A DNA stretch of 64,000 nt from Pachyseris speciosa (Eukaryota; Cnidaria; Anthozoa; Scleractinia; Pachyseridae), in the NCBI GenBank assembly GCA_016490735.1, contig JAEMWC010000248.1, positions 207,501-271,500 of the forward strand, given 5' to 3'. The position numbers were made by a program, and so were the translations under genes. The notes below the pieces were generated by a model. That model worked only from the letters and a program-made list of their open reading frames with translations, did not search any database and was not told where the DNA came from. The first letter of the stretch is position 1; each line of letters starts with the position of its first letter. Positions 55,501 to 64,000 of the stretch are shown here, piece after piece.

Positions 55501-55992
55501 GTGACTTTACGTCTCGCAAACCCTCAATAATTTTTGTTTTCATCACCCAAAATCAAATGAATCAGATGATTCTTCTCACCTTTTTCTTCAACTTCTTGTG
55601 TTAGGTATGGAAGTCTCCATACATAACACAGGCCGACGGTAAAGCCGATCGCGGCAAACTTGAGCAGTGAGAGAAGAAAATCGAATTTATCAACCCTTCC
55701 TTGATCATTTCCAGCCTGGAGGGTCTCGATATGATAGTCAGCTCCCCACAATAAGCCCGACAGGTACCCTGCACAAAAGGACAAACTCGAAATAAGTATA
55801 TCTCAAAGCCTCACCAAGGGTGGAGACATCTTCGAACCGGTATTATCATCAGTAAACTTTCATGTAGGTATCCTTGATGGACTTGCCAACCTGAACCAGG
55901 ACTTGTCTGTGAGCTACTGATGAGTGCCTCCTGTGAGCGGGTTGAAAAAAGAAAAGATCTGAATTAAAACGCTTACTTAATGCTGATGCCAT
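44043..55992 (-). CDS. G2: paralogue of G1, membrane protein with C-terminal death domain, six exons, 411 aa
   Basis: Exons (minus strand): 55992-55977, 55768-55580, 52445-52168, 50221-50153, 46854-46630, 44501-44043. Lengths 16, 189, 278, 69, 225 and 459 nt keep one open frame of 411 codons plus stop with GT-AG introns throughout. The layout matches G1. Differences: exon 2 lacks the four codons DYMI-Q region before the donor, exon 3 has two extra codons, and exon 4 has five extra codons. Death-domain differences include TVGRL to TVERL, Asp-Gln-Ile to Asp-Glu-Ile and Asn-Phe to Asn-Tyr. The SLC6-like motif reads [11 protein letters not shown] rather than GLCNVWRLPYL. Replacements in the extramembrane and linker parts with an unbroken frame suggest a functional, diverging paralogue. 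Introns 2 and 4 carry unit-specific transposons. Expression has not been shown. Confidence 0.75.
44630..44998. mobile_element. MITE-like repeat with GTACCCCTTTCGTATACC subrepeats (unit B)
   Basis: Counterpart of 17560-17965 with cleaner inverted ends (GTACGGGGAGGCTCCGCCC and GGGCGGAGCCTCCCCGTA). Confidence 0.6.
45141..45346. mobile_element. MITE inserted in the Penelope fragment (unit B only)
   Basis: Terminal inverted repeats read ACTGTGAAAATCCGAAAACC on the left and, in reverse complement, TACTGTGCGAATATGAAAAC on the right, both running into CGTGAACAC. Unit A is uninterrupted (GTTATGTTGATGATAAG). It removes the YVDD codons. Confidence 0.65.
45724..45750 (+). other. Hammerhead-like hairpin motif after the unit B Penelope fragment
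   Basis: CTGAAGA, then T, then GACAG-AA-CTGTC, then GAAAT. It lies about 120 bp after the end of the Penelope-like frame, the place where such motifs are known in Penelope elements. Confidence 0.3.
46049..46118. repeat. (TTA)n microsatellite
   Basis: About 23 TTA/ATT units followed by TTTCTTTTTTGGGGGGAGGG. Other ATT/ATA arrays are at 26888-26925, 27360-27404 and 27658-27698. Confidence 0.9.
46630..46854 (-). CDS. G2 exon 5
   Basis: The acceptor is TTTCAG|TGG and the donor is CACAG|GTATCC. Its 75 codons match G1 exon 5, with changes such as NVGILM to NWFILT in the first helix. Confidence 0.68.
47218..47362. mobile_element. Palindromic MITE (unit B copy)
   Basis: Counterpart of 19848-19985 with slightly better end pairing and an A-rich centre. 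Confidence 0.6.
48466..49596. mobile_element. Non-autonomous hAT-like element in G2 intron 4 (unit B only)
   Basis: Terminal inverted repeats are CAGGGCTTGAGACTAAC and its inverse with one change. A 5-bp duplication AGAGC is at 48461-48465 and 49597-49601. Subterminal ACTAGCCA/TGGCTAGT motifs recur near both ends. CAGGG-type ends fit hAT, and 5-bp duplication fits the hAT5 group. No transposase frame was found. Confidence 0.65.
49719..50074. mobile_element. Palindromic MITE next to G2 exon 4
   Basis: Counterpart of 22671-23003 with the same ends and an internal duplication of the AGAGTGCTGTGAAAT segment. Confidence 0.65.
50153..50221 (-). CDS. G2 exon 4 (23 codons)
   Basis: The acceptor is TTTATACAG|GTG and the donor is CCATAT|GTAAGT. 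Its 69 nt are in phase 0. Compared with G1 it has five more codons, reading [15 protein letters not shown]. The extra block looks like a local duplication of the VCVT-type stretch. Confidence 0.65.
50222..52167. other. G2 intron 3
   Basis: Collinear with 23138-24790. It contains the right half of the GTATACC-type repeat (51676-51885), while unit A holds the left half (23846-24006). No exon with fitting phase was found. Confidence 0.4.
52168..52445 (-). CDS. G2 exon 3
   Basis: The acceptor is TTATTGCAG|GC and the donor is GGAAAG|GTATGT. Its 278 nt encode the same membrane pair and loop as G1 exon 3, with two extra codons and several substitutions (for example [13 protein letters not shown]). 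Confidence 0.67.
52446..53961. other. G2 intron 2, left part, end of unit B homology
   Basis: Homology to unit A ends near 52690 after CATGTCAGATTTCAGT. The remainder is unit-specific, apart from a short match at 53336 (GACATCTGGATTG). A block at 53760-53900 resembles a transposon end. No coding support. Confidence 0.35.
53962..55146 (-). pseudogene. THAP-domain DDE transposase with two in-frame stops (unit C)
   Basis: On the minus strand a THAP zinc finger ([41 protein letters not shown]) is followed by a basic linker. Then come a transposase helix-turn-helix ([36 protein letters not shown]) and the first DDE block ([38 protein letters not shown]). TAG at 54688-54690 and TAA at 54262-54264 interrupt one continuous frame. 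A frameshift near 53980 ends recognisable homology. The THAP Cys2-Cys-His set has Asn at the usual His position (CALNW). The start codon seen in units A and B is deleted here. Confidence 0.7.
55154..55287. mobile_element. Short MITE upstream of the unit C THAP ORF
   Basis: Terminal inverted repeats are GGTTCTGTCCTCGTGAACCG on the left and, in reverse complement, GGTTCTGTCGTGGTGTACCG on the right. Absent from units A and B at the same place. Confidence 0.6.
55580..55768 (-). CDS. G2 exon 2, SLC6-TM1-like segment
   Basis: The acceptor is TTTGTGCAG|GGTACC and the donor is GAAAAAG|GTGAGA. It has 189 nt, 12 fewer than G1, still ending in phase 1. It carries [11 protein letters not shown] in place of GLCNVWRLPYL. 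Confidence 0.68.
55977..55992 (-). CDS. G2 exon 1 (start codon)
   Basis: The same 16-nt micro-exon as in G1 and G0, donor GTAAGC. About 50 bp of upstream sequence matches the other copies before it diverges. Confidence 0.68.
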
Positions 55993-56190
55993 AGTTTCTT
56001 CTTTGCTTTGTATGATTAGGGTTGAGAAACTTATCCTTCGCGATTGCTTAAAATTCAAACTTCTACCACATTCGCATTTTAAGAAAAGGTGGATCAGCTG
56101 ACTCGGTTGACCAGTCTGGATTGGATGCGATGGAGGAGTGGAGGAGTAACAGAGGCCGGGCCAGCACGCGGCCAATCAAAGTAACCCGGC
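55993..56190 (-). promoter_or_regulatory. Candidate 5' UTR and promoter of G2
   Basis: Only about 50 bp upstream of the ATG matches G0 and G1. A CCAAT pentamer lies at 56172-56176 within GCGGCCAATCA, also seen upstream of G0. An ISL2EU-like transposon sits less than 500 bp from the start codon. Confidence 0.3.
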
Positions 56191-56524
56191 AAAGGAATGT
56201 AAATATGGAAAGCCGTAGAAGTCGCGTCTCCTCGCAACTTGGCGCGCGCGCGTGTCTTTCGCTCGCCCCACAATCCATCGCCAAAATTAGAGACTAATCG
56301 CAGTCTAGAGTGACTCGAGTGAGAAAACAAGGCAGCGCCAAACCAAAAGAGCCACTGAAATAGTGTCGGCCGTTTCGTAAACGGTTTCCTCCGAGAATGC
56401 TGGCAGTCTGTGGCAAGGTTTGAACTCGTCATCGGCTATGAGTAAGGCGCTCGGTGTCGACCAACTATGAGAGGACTTCGCGCTTGTTGGGGGATCATGG
56501 GTAATCAGGGCAAACGTAAACAAG

Positions 56525-57388
56525 ATGGCGGCCGCGTGTAAGCCGGTAGTGCTCGCGAAACTAATCTGTTTTGGAATTGTTTGCGGCTTTTTCGCTCGTG
56601 AAAAGGAAAATAGACATCAAAAAATGATTCTTTGGAGAACATTCGTAATTATTCTGACATTAACAAGTACAGAAAGGAGCTTTCATCTACTACAACGTGG
56701 AACGTCGGCGGGGAACGCTGCATATGCGATCATGGCAAAACACTTGGAGGATTTCCTTGATCTTTCCACCGGAGAAATGAAATTGAAAATTGTATTCCTG
56801 TGGCTTATTTGTTTCAAAGTCTCACCCTTTTTGGGGGCAAGCCCCGACAACATTTTTTCTTGTGACTGCTGTGGTGAAACTGCCATGGCATACAAGTGTC
56901 CCTACTCAGTGAGAGGAATGCTTATTTCAGAAGTTTGGGATAAGATAGAATATTTGGAAATGCATGAAGGAAAGCTTAGGCTAAAAAGAGGGCACAGATA
57001 TTACACCCAAATTACAGGGGAGATGGCCATGTCAGGCCTAGAGAGACTGTTTTTTGTTGTTTAGACAGGTAAAGGGGATCCATTTGTTGAACTTATATAT
57101 TTTGAAAGAGAGTTCTGGCAGCAAGTTCTTCCAAACCTTGTAATATTTTTCAAGACTTATCTGCAAAGGGTAATTCTTGGGTTCAGACCCCTTTGCTATT
57201 GCCCCCTTTGTGACAGTCTCTGTTTAGAACCTGAGGAGTTTGACAGTTGTAATGAAAATAGTCTGCAGTGTGAGTCTTGTTCCCTGTGGTATCATTGGGG
57301 CTGTTTGAAGATTGACGAGAAAACTTGTCCTCAGTCATTTATTTGTAGTTCTTGTAATCACCTTGCCCTGAACAATGACAGTCTCTAA
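56525..57388 (+). pseudogene. YqaJ-type nuclease with PHD finger, nonsense-mutated (ISL2EU second protein)
   Basis: The frame contains PFLGASPDNIFSCDCCGE, then KCPYS, then YYTQITGEMAMSGLERLFFVV, the conserved blocks of YqaJ/lambda-exonuclease-like proteins. A TAG at 57062-57064 stands where Trp usually follows. The same frame stays open after it through TGKGDPFVELIYFERE and a Cys/His-rich PHD finger (CPLCDSLC, CESCSLWYHWGC, FICSSC) to TAA at 57386. The catalytic Glu two residues before Lys in the usual E-x-K-CPY motif is Ala here. The N-terminal third overlaps the inverted repeat and looks deleted, so it is probably inactive. Confidence 0.7.
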
Positions 57389-57930
57389 GATTAGACAATG
57401 TACCTTACAATGATCTAGAACAAAAACAAGAAACAAGTAATGCTGTCTTTATATTTGGTCTGTTTCACTTAGTCACTTAATGGAAAGTAGGTGTTTCAAT
57501 TGAGTTCAAAGTTTGTGTTTGCATTATGGAACTTGAAACTACTTGTAGTGAATAAACATCTTGGCTGAGAGAGTTCTCTCTTGGGTTAAACAATCATTGC
57601 TTGCTTGGTCAACCTTCAGTTCCCGTGTGTTGTGCACACAACCCCTGTAGATTACATACTCTCTTTTCCTACCTGCAAATTCTCCCAGGCATGAAAGTCA
57701 AAGAAATGTAACAACAACAACAGGTTTTATTTTAAAAACAGTACAAAGAATACACATGTAAATCCTGGTCTAGATAATCAAGATACAGAATATGAGTGAC
57801 CAGGAGTAAACATATGTTAACTGATTTAAGTGCAACATAGAATCAGGCTTAACACAAAACTAACCAAGGCTCACAGTCTTTGGCAAGCAAGAGAATATTC
57901 TATACCCTCTTAAGGAAGAACAGTTCCACA

Positions 57931-58340
57931 TTAGTTGTCCTGGCAATAGGGAAAGCCTTGCCTCAACCTGATGAGGCACAAAAACAATTCTTGCTCCAAA
58001 GTTAAGGCTCTCGCTGTTCTAATCACCTTTGATGCCATAATGTGTGAAGTTTGGGCATGTTTTTCACCTGTCCAATAATGCATTTCCCTGGCTTTTGCTG
58101 ACAACTGTTCGAAAAGCAACCGAAAAGCACTTGAAGAGGGCAATCCAGTGTAAAATCGGACGTCATATTCCCTCGTAAGCTGTTCAAAAGTAAAGCTGAT
58201 ATTACACTGATATTACACTGCACCTGTGCTTCTTGAAAGCGTAAGCGCTTGTCGGGTGCATTTGAAGGAGAGTATCCATTGTCGTTACGGGTTACAACTT
58301 TCCTTTTCCTTGGTGAGCGTTTAGACTTATCACTGGCAAT
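57931..58340 (-). pseudogene. ISL2EU transposase N-terminal part, frameshifted
   Basis: One minus frame has a basic stretch (KSKRSPRKRKVVTRND, DKRLRFQEAQVQC). A second frame continues with EQLTREYDVRFYTGLPSSSA and then ALTLEQELFLCLIRLRQGF, the helix-turn-helix region that precedes the DDE domain in THAP/ISL2EU transposases. It stops after PYCQDN and the DDE domain is absent. Confidence 0.5.
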
Positions 58341-58959
58341 TAGGTAAAGCGTTGGAGCATGAGAGGAAAATGTAGGCAGCGATAATGTGGCATGACTTTG
58401 ACAGTACACTACAAGATGAATATGAATGGCTGTTAAATGTCAGAATAATCACAAATGTTCTCCAAAGAACTATTCTTGATGCCAGTTTTCCTTTTCCAAG
58501 CGAAAAGCCGCAAACAATTCCACAAAGTTCAGTTTCGCGAGCATTACCGGCTTCCATGCGGCCGCCATCTTGTTTTTGTTGCCCTGATTACCCATGATCC
58601 CCCAACAAGCGCGAAGTCCTCTAACAGACCACCTGTTTTTGAAGCCTTTAGCAGAGGCCTACCACAATGCTGCCAGCTGGGATACTCGTGCCATTGAAGT
58701 CCCTAACGTTATTCGTTTGATGATACCACAGTGAGAGGTACAGCAATACAAGCAATACTGCGCTGAGAACAACTTCAAGCCATTCAGTGATACGACTATG
58801 CTGCGGGTACTCTCTAAAAGTAAAGATAATTAACATTTCTATAGCGCAAATTAACATGTACATATGATCAAATTCGCTTTAGAAACTCTATGAGCAGAAA
58901 CAAATAATTCAAATAAACATAACATGATAAGAATCCCAACTGGCCGGAAGCAAACCAGT

Positions 58960-59865
58960 TGGCTGAGTGCAATGCATTTGCAGAACTTAGACTATTATGC
59001 AGGAGAGGGTACTCGCGCATTTGACGGCCTAACCATTCTTATCCGCGGAATTGCCGGACTTGGTGCAGGAAAACTTTGTGGGAGGACAGAGTTACAGAAG
59101 CTCTCAAAGCGGACAAATTGTATCTTAAAGGAGATTGTAAGGTACTCAATGATTATTTCAAGTAGTTACGTTGTTTGTAATACGAATTTACCATTATTGA
59201 GGGTAAATGCGGCTTCAGTTACTTTATGATGTTGCGTTTGCTGACTAACTTGAATGTTAATTTCAATTAAGGTTATTAGTTTCGAATGAGACTGTTGTGC
59301 AAGAAGTTGATAAGGTTACCCTTTGCTTCGAGGTGCTGATGCTTGCAACGTCAGCCTTTCAAAATTTCTACTTTGAAATATCAGTAGTTCAAATATTATA
59401 ATAGCGTTCTCGTTAGTCTACAAGTCCTCACTTGTCGTTCGGTAGTAGCGAATACAACTGTTTCAACTTTTACTTTTAACATGTGAAATTTGCTTTTTCT
59501 TTTTATGACAGGTTCACATTAGCAACTCCTCCAAAGTAGCGGACCACTGAGTAGTGTATGCTCTTAGCGATGGTAGCGAAGCACAGTTGAAGCAACCTTG
59601 TGATCACGACAATAGGATTAATGTGACAGATGCGAAGACCTTCGTGAAATACTTACTGAGATTGAACGTGTTGTCAACGCTACAAAAATTGCCATCAGAT
59701 GATGACAAAGATAAAGCAGTCTTCATGTTCCCGACAGCAAAAACTGCGATCCAGTCCTGGAAATCTCACATCTTAAGGTCGACTAACCAAGATCAGGCTC
59801 GTTTGGACACTTTGGACCAACTTGACGAGAGAACCATCTTGATTGTCAATGACCGTGGGCCATGA
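58960..59865 (+). pseudogene. Decayed repeat-family ORF, second and third blocks (unit C)
   Basis: The third block is open for 103 codons from 59554 (ALSDGSEAQLKQPCDHDNRI, AKTAIQSWKSHILRSTNQDQ, LDTLDQLDERTILIVND). The first block of this copy is split by the ISL2EU-like element (56290-56468 and 58625-58760). Confidence 0.45.
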
Positions 59866-60580
59866 AATTCCTACCACAGAGATACAGAGAGTCTCAAGCA
59901 GACTGGTGTATTTGTATATGGTGTATATAAAGTATTCCACCATAGACTACCGCATGAGCTTTCAGACAATTGCAATCAAGCACGATTCGGGACACAGTCT
60001 GCAAGTAAAAGATTTACTAATGGTTGCACGTTTTGACACGAAACACGGCAAAAACTCTATTGCCCGTAGAGGTCCGATATTGTGGAACGCTATCATTCGT
60101 AATATACAAGACTTTGCGAACAAGAGCTACAAGTGTCTGGAAAAGACACTTCAATCTTGTGACCTTTTTCAAGAACTAACATTCAAGGAGACTTCTGTAT
60201 CGACTGCAACTTCTAGAAGTAAAGATTTTAGTTATTTCATACATTTTGAGGGTCATTTTAGCGTGCGTGCATGCTAACAATTTGAAACAGCTTAAAACAA
60301 TTTGATATTCACCGTTTGATGTAAATAGTTCTTAGCCAGAGTCTTAACAATTAACTAACAATTAATTTTTAGATGAACGATTTTAGTATGTATATAGTTT
60401 GTATAATGTTCATTTTAATTTTTAGATGTTTTTTCTATTTTATTTGCACAACCCCACAAACTGTTAAGCTTTAATTGTTATCGTGCTAAAATAAAGGCTG
60501 TCTGTCTGCCTGCCTGCCAGCCATCTGTCTGTCTCTCTGTCTGTTTGCCTGTCCGTCTGTCTGTCTGTCTGTCTGTTCGC
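59865..60580 (+). mobile_element. LINE 3'-end fragment with CTGT-rich tail (unit C)
   Basis: Counterpart of 9838-10550. The coding tail is open from 59843 to 60277 without the unit A frameshift. The microsatellite differs in length (60497-60578). Confidence 0.65.
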
Positions 60581-61317
60581 CAAACGTGGAATTTCATGCA
60601 ATGACACATCTCCGTTGTGTATCGTCGCATGGGTGGTGTGCTCCAGTGGCAGGGCTTTATTCACATTATTCAGTCGTACAAACCAGTCGTTGGTATCATG
60701 CAAGATGTACTTAGGACCATCACTGAGGTTAGAAAAGGATAATATAACTGTATTTGTGTAAATGGATCCATTGAAACTTGGTTCATTGATTTCTCTGTTT
60801 GAATAACTATACCCATTCCAGTATCTTTGTAATATAGGCCAACTATATCCACAATTATCTCTTGAGTGTGAACATGAATTTTAAATTTTGAGGTGTCCAA
60901 TAACCCTTTTGGGGGAGGGGGGGGGGTGGGTGGGGGTGACAGGTGCTCAAAATACCCCGCCTCCCGTACCTTTTTCCTCCGAGCTCCGGCACTTTTTTGC
61001 GTTGCCCCCACCCCCCGATAAATTACTACTCTCCCGCCTCCCGGCCTTTTGAGACTCCTGCTTCCAACTCTCAGTGAGCTCTCCCCTCCCCTCCCCTGCA
61101 ACCCGTATCCTTCCCGCCCGCCTGTCCCCCTCCACCTTTTGAGGAGGTTTACTAAGAAAAATGGTTTATAGGACTTGATGGGCAAATGAGTGGGCCCCCT
61201 TCCTTCACTATACATGACCAATACAACAGGCGTTTGAGTTTAAATACAGGTCTCAAACTCAAGTGACAATTATCAAGTTGGACGGCGGTTTGGCTGACTC
61301 CCGTCAATAGGCTTAAG

Positions 61318-61605
61318 CCGCTGTTACACGTTGAAACTTTTAGCTGAAACTTGTGCGCAGCGGCGATGAGAGACCGAGCGAGACCAGTTTCACGAAGTGG
61401 TGTTAGACGGTGAAACTCTTGTTTTTACCACCATTGCGATCGTTGCAGAAGTAGAAGGGGGTCTACTTTTCGTGAAACTTGTCTCGCAACGGAAGTTCGA
61501 AAAAATTTCAGGAAACCGATCATGTTACACGGTGCAACGCCTGCTGAAACTTGTTTCGCAGCGCCAATTCACACAAGCTTCAGCTAAGTTTCAACGTGTA
61601 ACGGT
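61318..61605. mobile_element. Palindromic MITE (unit C copy)
   Basis: Counterpart of 11294-11581 with the same ends. The flanking GAGCAAAAACA continues as in unit A. Confidence 0.65.
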
Positions 61606-64000
61606 GGCTTTAATGAGCAAAAACATTTCCATTTTGCCGTTCTCTGCGACACAACATGTGAAATGACCAAATTTTGTTTTCTCCAGAGAGCGCATGACGA
61701 CAAATGTTTCTTTCTTTTCCCTTACTTTGACGTCGTCATGTCTCAGACTTCAGCATTCGTGAACATCTGAGTAGGGACAGGAACTCGCACATTTTTCAGC
61801 ATTTACAACAGTCTGAGACATGCCGCAGACTTTGTTCAACGAGGTGCTTTTCTATTTTGGATTCTGCACCAAATAGATTTCAGCTAATTTTAAAAGAAGC
61901 CTCTCATATCCGCTGGGAAAATCCCACGTTTAACAAGCAGCTTAAACATGCCGAGCTGACTCTTTCTTTCTCACGTGGTTTCCCATTGCGTTAGTCCTTT
62001 TGTTATTTAGTTTTACTTAGTATGACAATTTTGTGCAGTAGCTGTAATTATTTTGTTGTTTATACTTAGTCTCTCTATGAACATGCTATCTCATAAAATG
62101 TATTGTTCCTGGTTTCGCGCATTTAAGTATTGCCCGTTGATTTTTAAAAAATTCGCGTCAATGGTAAAAACGCTTCAATGGTAGTATAAATTCAAATCAC
62201 AACTGTAAACTATCTCACAACTGATGATGATCGTTGAACGGTCGAAACATGTCTTGTTTTAAACTCAAAGTGGTTTTCCATTTTTTATAAATATTTACTT
62301 CATTAAATTGTAAACTGCACAAGCAGTCTGGTAAAGCCCCCCGGCCAGTGTTGTAACTTATCCCTGAAAAGCCCCGATGGTGAGAGGATAATTAACTACG
62401 GCAACGGCATTTAGTTCCTGAACAAATCGCCATTATTTTCCAAGTTAAACAAACTGGAATAATCACGAAAGAGTTACAGAAATAAGAAGTTATAATTTGA
62501 AATGACGTTTTTGTTCCCGTCATCGTCGCCATTGCTTAAGCTCACTAATCACGTGGCTCAAACTCTGTCGACGGGAGTCAGCCAAACCGCTGTCCAACTT
62601 GACAATCGTCACTTGAGGTTTTCGAAGACAAACAAAGAGAAACTCACCTTTTGAGGTCTTTAGATTGAAACAAATCACATTAGAATGCAGTTCCTGGTGC
62701 TGTGGTCTGTTTTATCACTGATCTCACAGTTGTGTTAAGGCTAATAAACAATGCTTAACAAACCTGTCCTCGCAAAGTCTTCCAGTTGTTCACCAAAACA
62801 AACAGTCAAGTGCGCTGTACGCTCTCCTGCTCTTTACGTGGCAAAAACGACCAAGTACCTGAGGAGTAAGTAAGATCCCCCACCACCCCCCCTCCCCCCA
62901 CAATCGCTCTATCATATAATAACGATATATGAGTATTGCTTGTACCAAGAACCTGCATTACATACTCCAATAAGATCAGACCTTGTAACTTTCTATGTTC
63001 TATCATACATTTTTTTCTGCAAAGCAGTCTCATTTATTTTTTTTCTGCCTTATTTTAGTCTGTATTTATCCACAGACATGCAAACCAGCAACATTAATAT
63101 AAATATGCACGCAGTTTATAGAGTGTTACACTCTTGAGGCTTATACCCTACTTGTATGGATAATAGCATGGTTTGTAGTGATATTTGGTATAAATACCAC
63201 GAGTGATATTTCAAAACTGTTATACTTAATTGGAACAATTTTGGAATACGACGAGTGGTATTTATGCCAAATGTCACGCACAAATCATTCTATTTTTTGT
63301 TTCTAAGGCTACCACCTGAGAAATTTATGTAATGTCATCTTTTAATTTCGTCCAGTGATTTCGCTACATAAAAGAGGAAACTGCTTTTGAAATTCTTGCT
63401 TTTGGTCGAACTGGTCCGAACATTAGCCAAGTTGATGTACTTTGTTTTTCGTTAGTTTTATTAAATTTGAAAATCTGGAAACTTTCCGCCACTTTTTCAT
63501 AACTCGCTCAGAGACGTGATTTCGGTTACCATAGAAACTGTAATATTCATACGTAGGTATTTCAATTTAAGCTGAATTACCTCTTCTCTCAGCCAATAAA
63601 ATTACAGAAATTCTCAGGTAGTAGTATGAAGCTTAAAATACCTTCATGGAAGGCAATTATGTGTTGCACTTCAGTTGCGCCTCCAAAGTGAAAAATAGCG
63701 CTGTTTGTGTAGTGGAACATGACTCAAACGCCACGAACAAAATAAGCTATAGAAGACTGCTATCGTACAAAAGTACTATAAAATATTTTAAAATACGTAT
63801 CTACCTAAAATTTTGATCATGGTTTTGGTAGACTGTCTGTGTCATTACTTTATATTGGAAAAAATATGTATCAAATATTTCAACTGTTGCCGAGTGAAAT
63901 TTCCAAGTGGTGAAGAAAACAATTCTCCTGCTTCCTAATCCAAATACCCAGCCGGTCTACTCCCCATCTTACACTTTGCTGGAGGTGTGACAGTTATGAC

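Larger units (their letters stand above)
56469..58624. mobile_element. ISL2EU-like DNA transposon, deletion derivative, near the G2 start
   Basis: Long terminal inverted repeats of about 190 bp (56469-56660 and 58435-58624) begin AGAGGACTTCGCGCTTGTTG. Inside are a YqaJ-PHD gene (+) and a transposase N-terminal part (-) that converge. This two-gene content is typical of ISL2EU elements. The insertion split the decayed plus-strand repeat ORF of unit C and removed about seven bases of target, so no clear target duplication was found. Units A and B have the empty site. Confidence 0.75.
54930..64000. repeat. Segmental duplication unit C (partial)
   Basis: Matches unit A from the THAP fragment through the gene start (A 1700-2880), skips the A 2880-7770 interval, and then matches A 7770-14320 to the end of the window. 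It contains G2 exons 1-2. It shares with A, but not B, the LINE tail at 59870-60500 and the MITE at 61318. Confidence 0.8.

Noticed and set aside
60670..61221. 183-codon minus-strand open frame
   Set aside because: It crosses G/C-rich low-complexity DNA, and the unit A copy is split into several frames. No protein pattern was found.

Overview
The window is eukaryotic: coding sequence is split into short exons with GT/AG splice sites, and most of the DNA is A+T-rich, non-coding and packed with transposon remains (CR1/L2-like LINEs, Penelope-like elements, tRNA-derived SINEs, THAP/ISL2EU-type DNA transposons, many palindromic MITEs). The repeat mix and protein fragments point to a cnidarian, most likely a stony coral. 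That assignment is an inference.

The main structure is a tandem segmental duplication of one gene on the minus strand. Unit A fills about 1-28603 and unit B about 28604-53400. Unit C begins near 54930 and runs off the right edge. Its counterparts in A are about 1700-2880 and, after a jump, 7770-14320. Translating the conserved ORFs on the minus strand and requiring both splice sites and matching reading phase gives two complete six-exon genes. Gene G1 runs 35550 to 15115 (408 codons plus stop). Gene G2 runs 55992 to 44043 (411 codons plus stop). The first two exons of a third gene, G0, lie at 2805-2335, and its remainder is off the left edge. A truncated relic of another gene start lies at about 5500-6013. 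All junctions keep frame (phase 1, 1, 0, 0, 0), and no stop or frameshift was seen in G1 or G2. The product is a multi-pass membrane protein ending in a cytosolic-type death domain. Its first membrane segment resembles TM1 of SLC6 transporters. I do not recognise it as a described family.

The introns and spacers hold mobile DNA. Much of it is present in only one unit, so it inserted after the duplication: a 1.85-kb LINE and a deleted LINE in G1 introns, several MITEs, a hAT-like element with 5-bp target duplication in a G2 intron, a 1.09-kb element with 9-bp target duplication carrying a zinc-finger-like start and a RecQ-helicase start in convergent orientation, a 2.48-kb nested foldback element containing an interstitial telomere-like tract, and an ISL2EU-like element with a decayed YqaJ-PHD gene. 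Other remains (THAP fragment, LINE tail, Penelope fragment, a decayed plus-strand cnidarian repeat ORF) occur in two or three units and predate the duplication.

No rRNA, functional tRNA, CRISPR or bacterial-type operon is present. Gene models rest on splice-site and phase reasoning alone, without transcript data.
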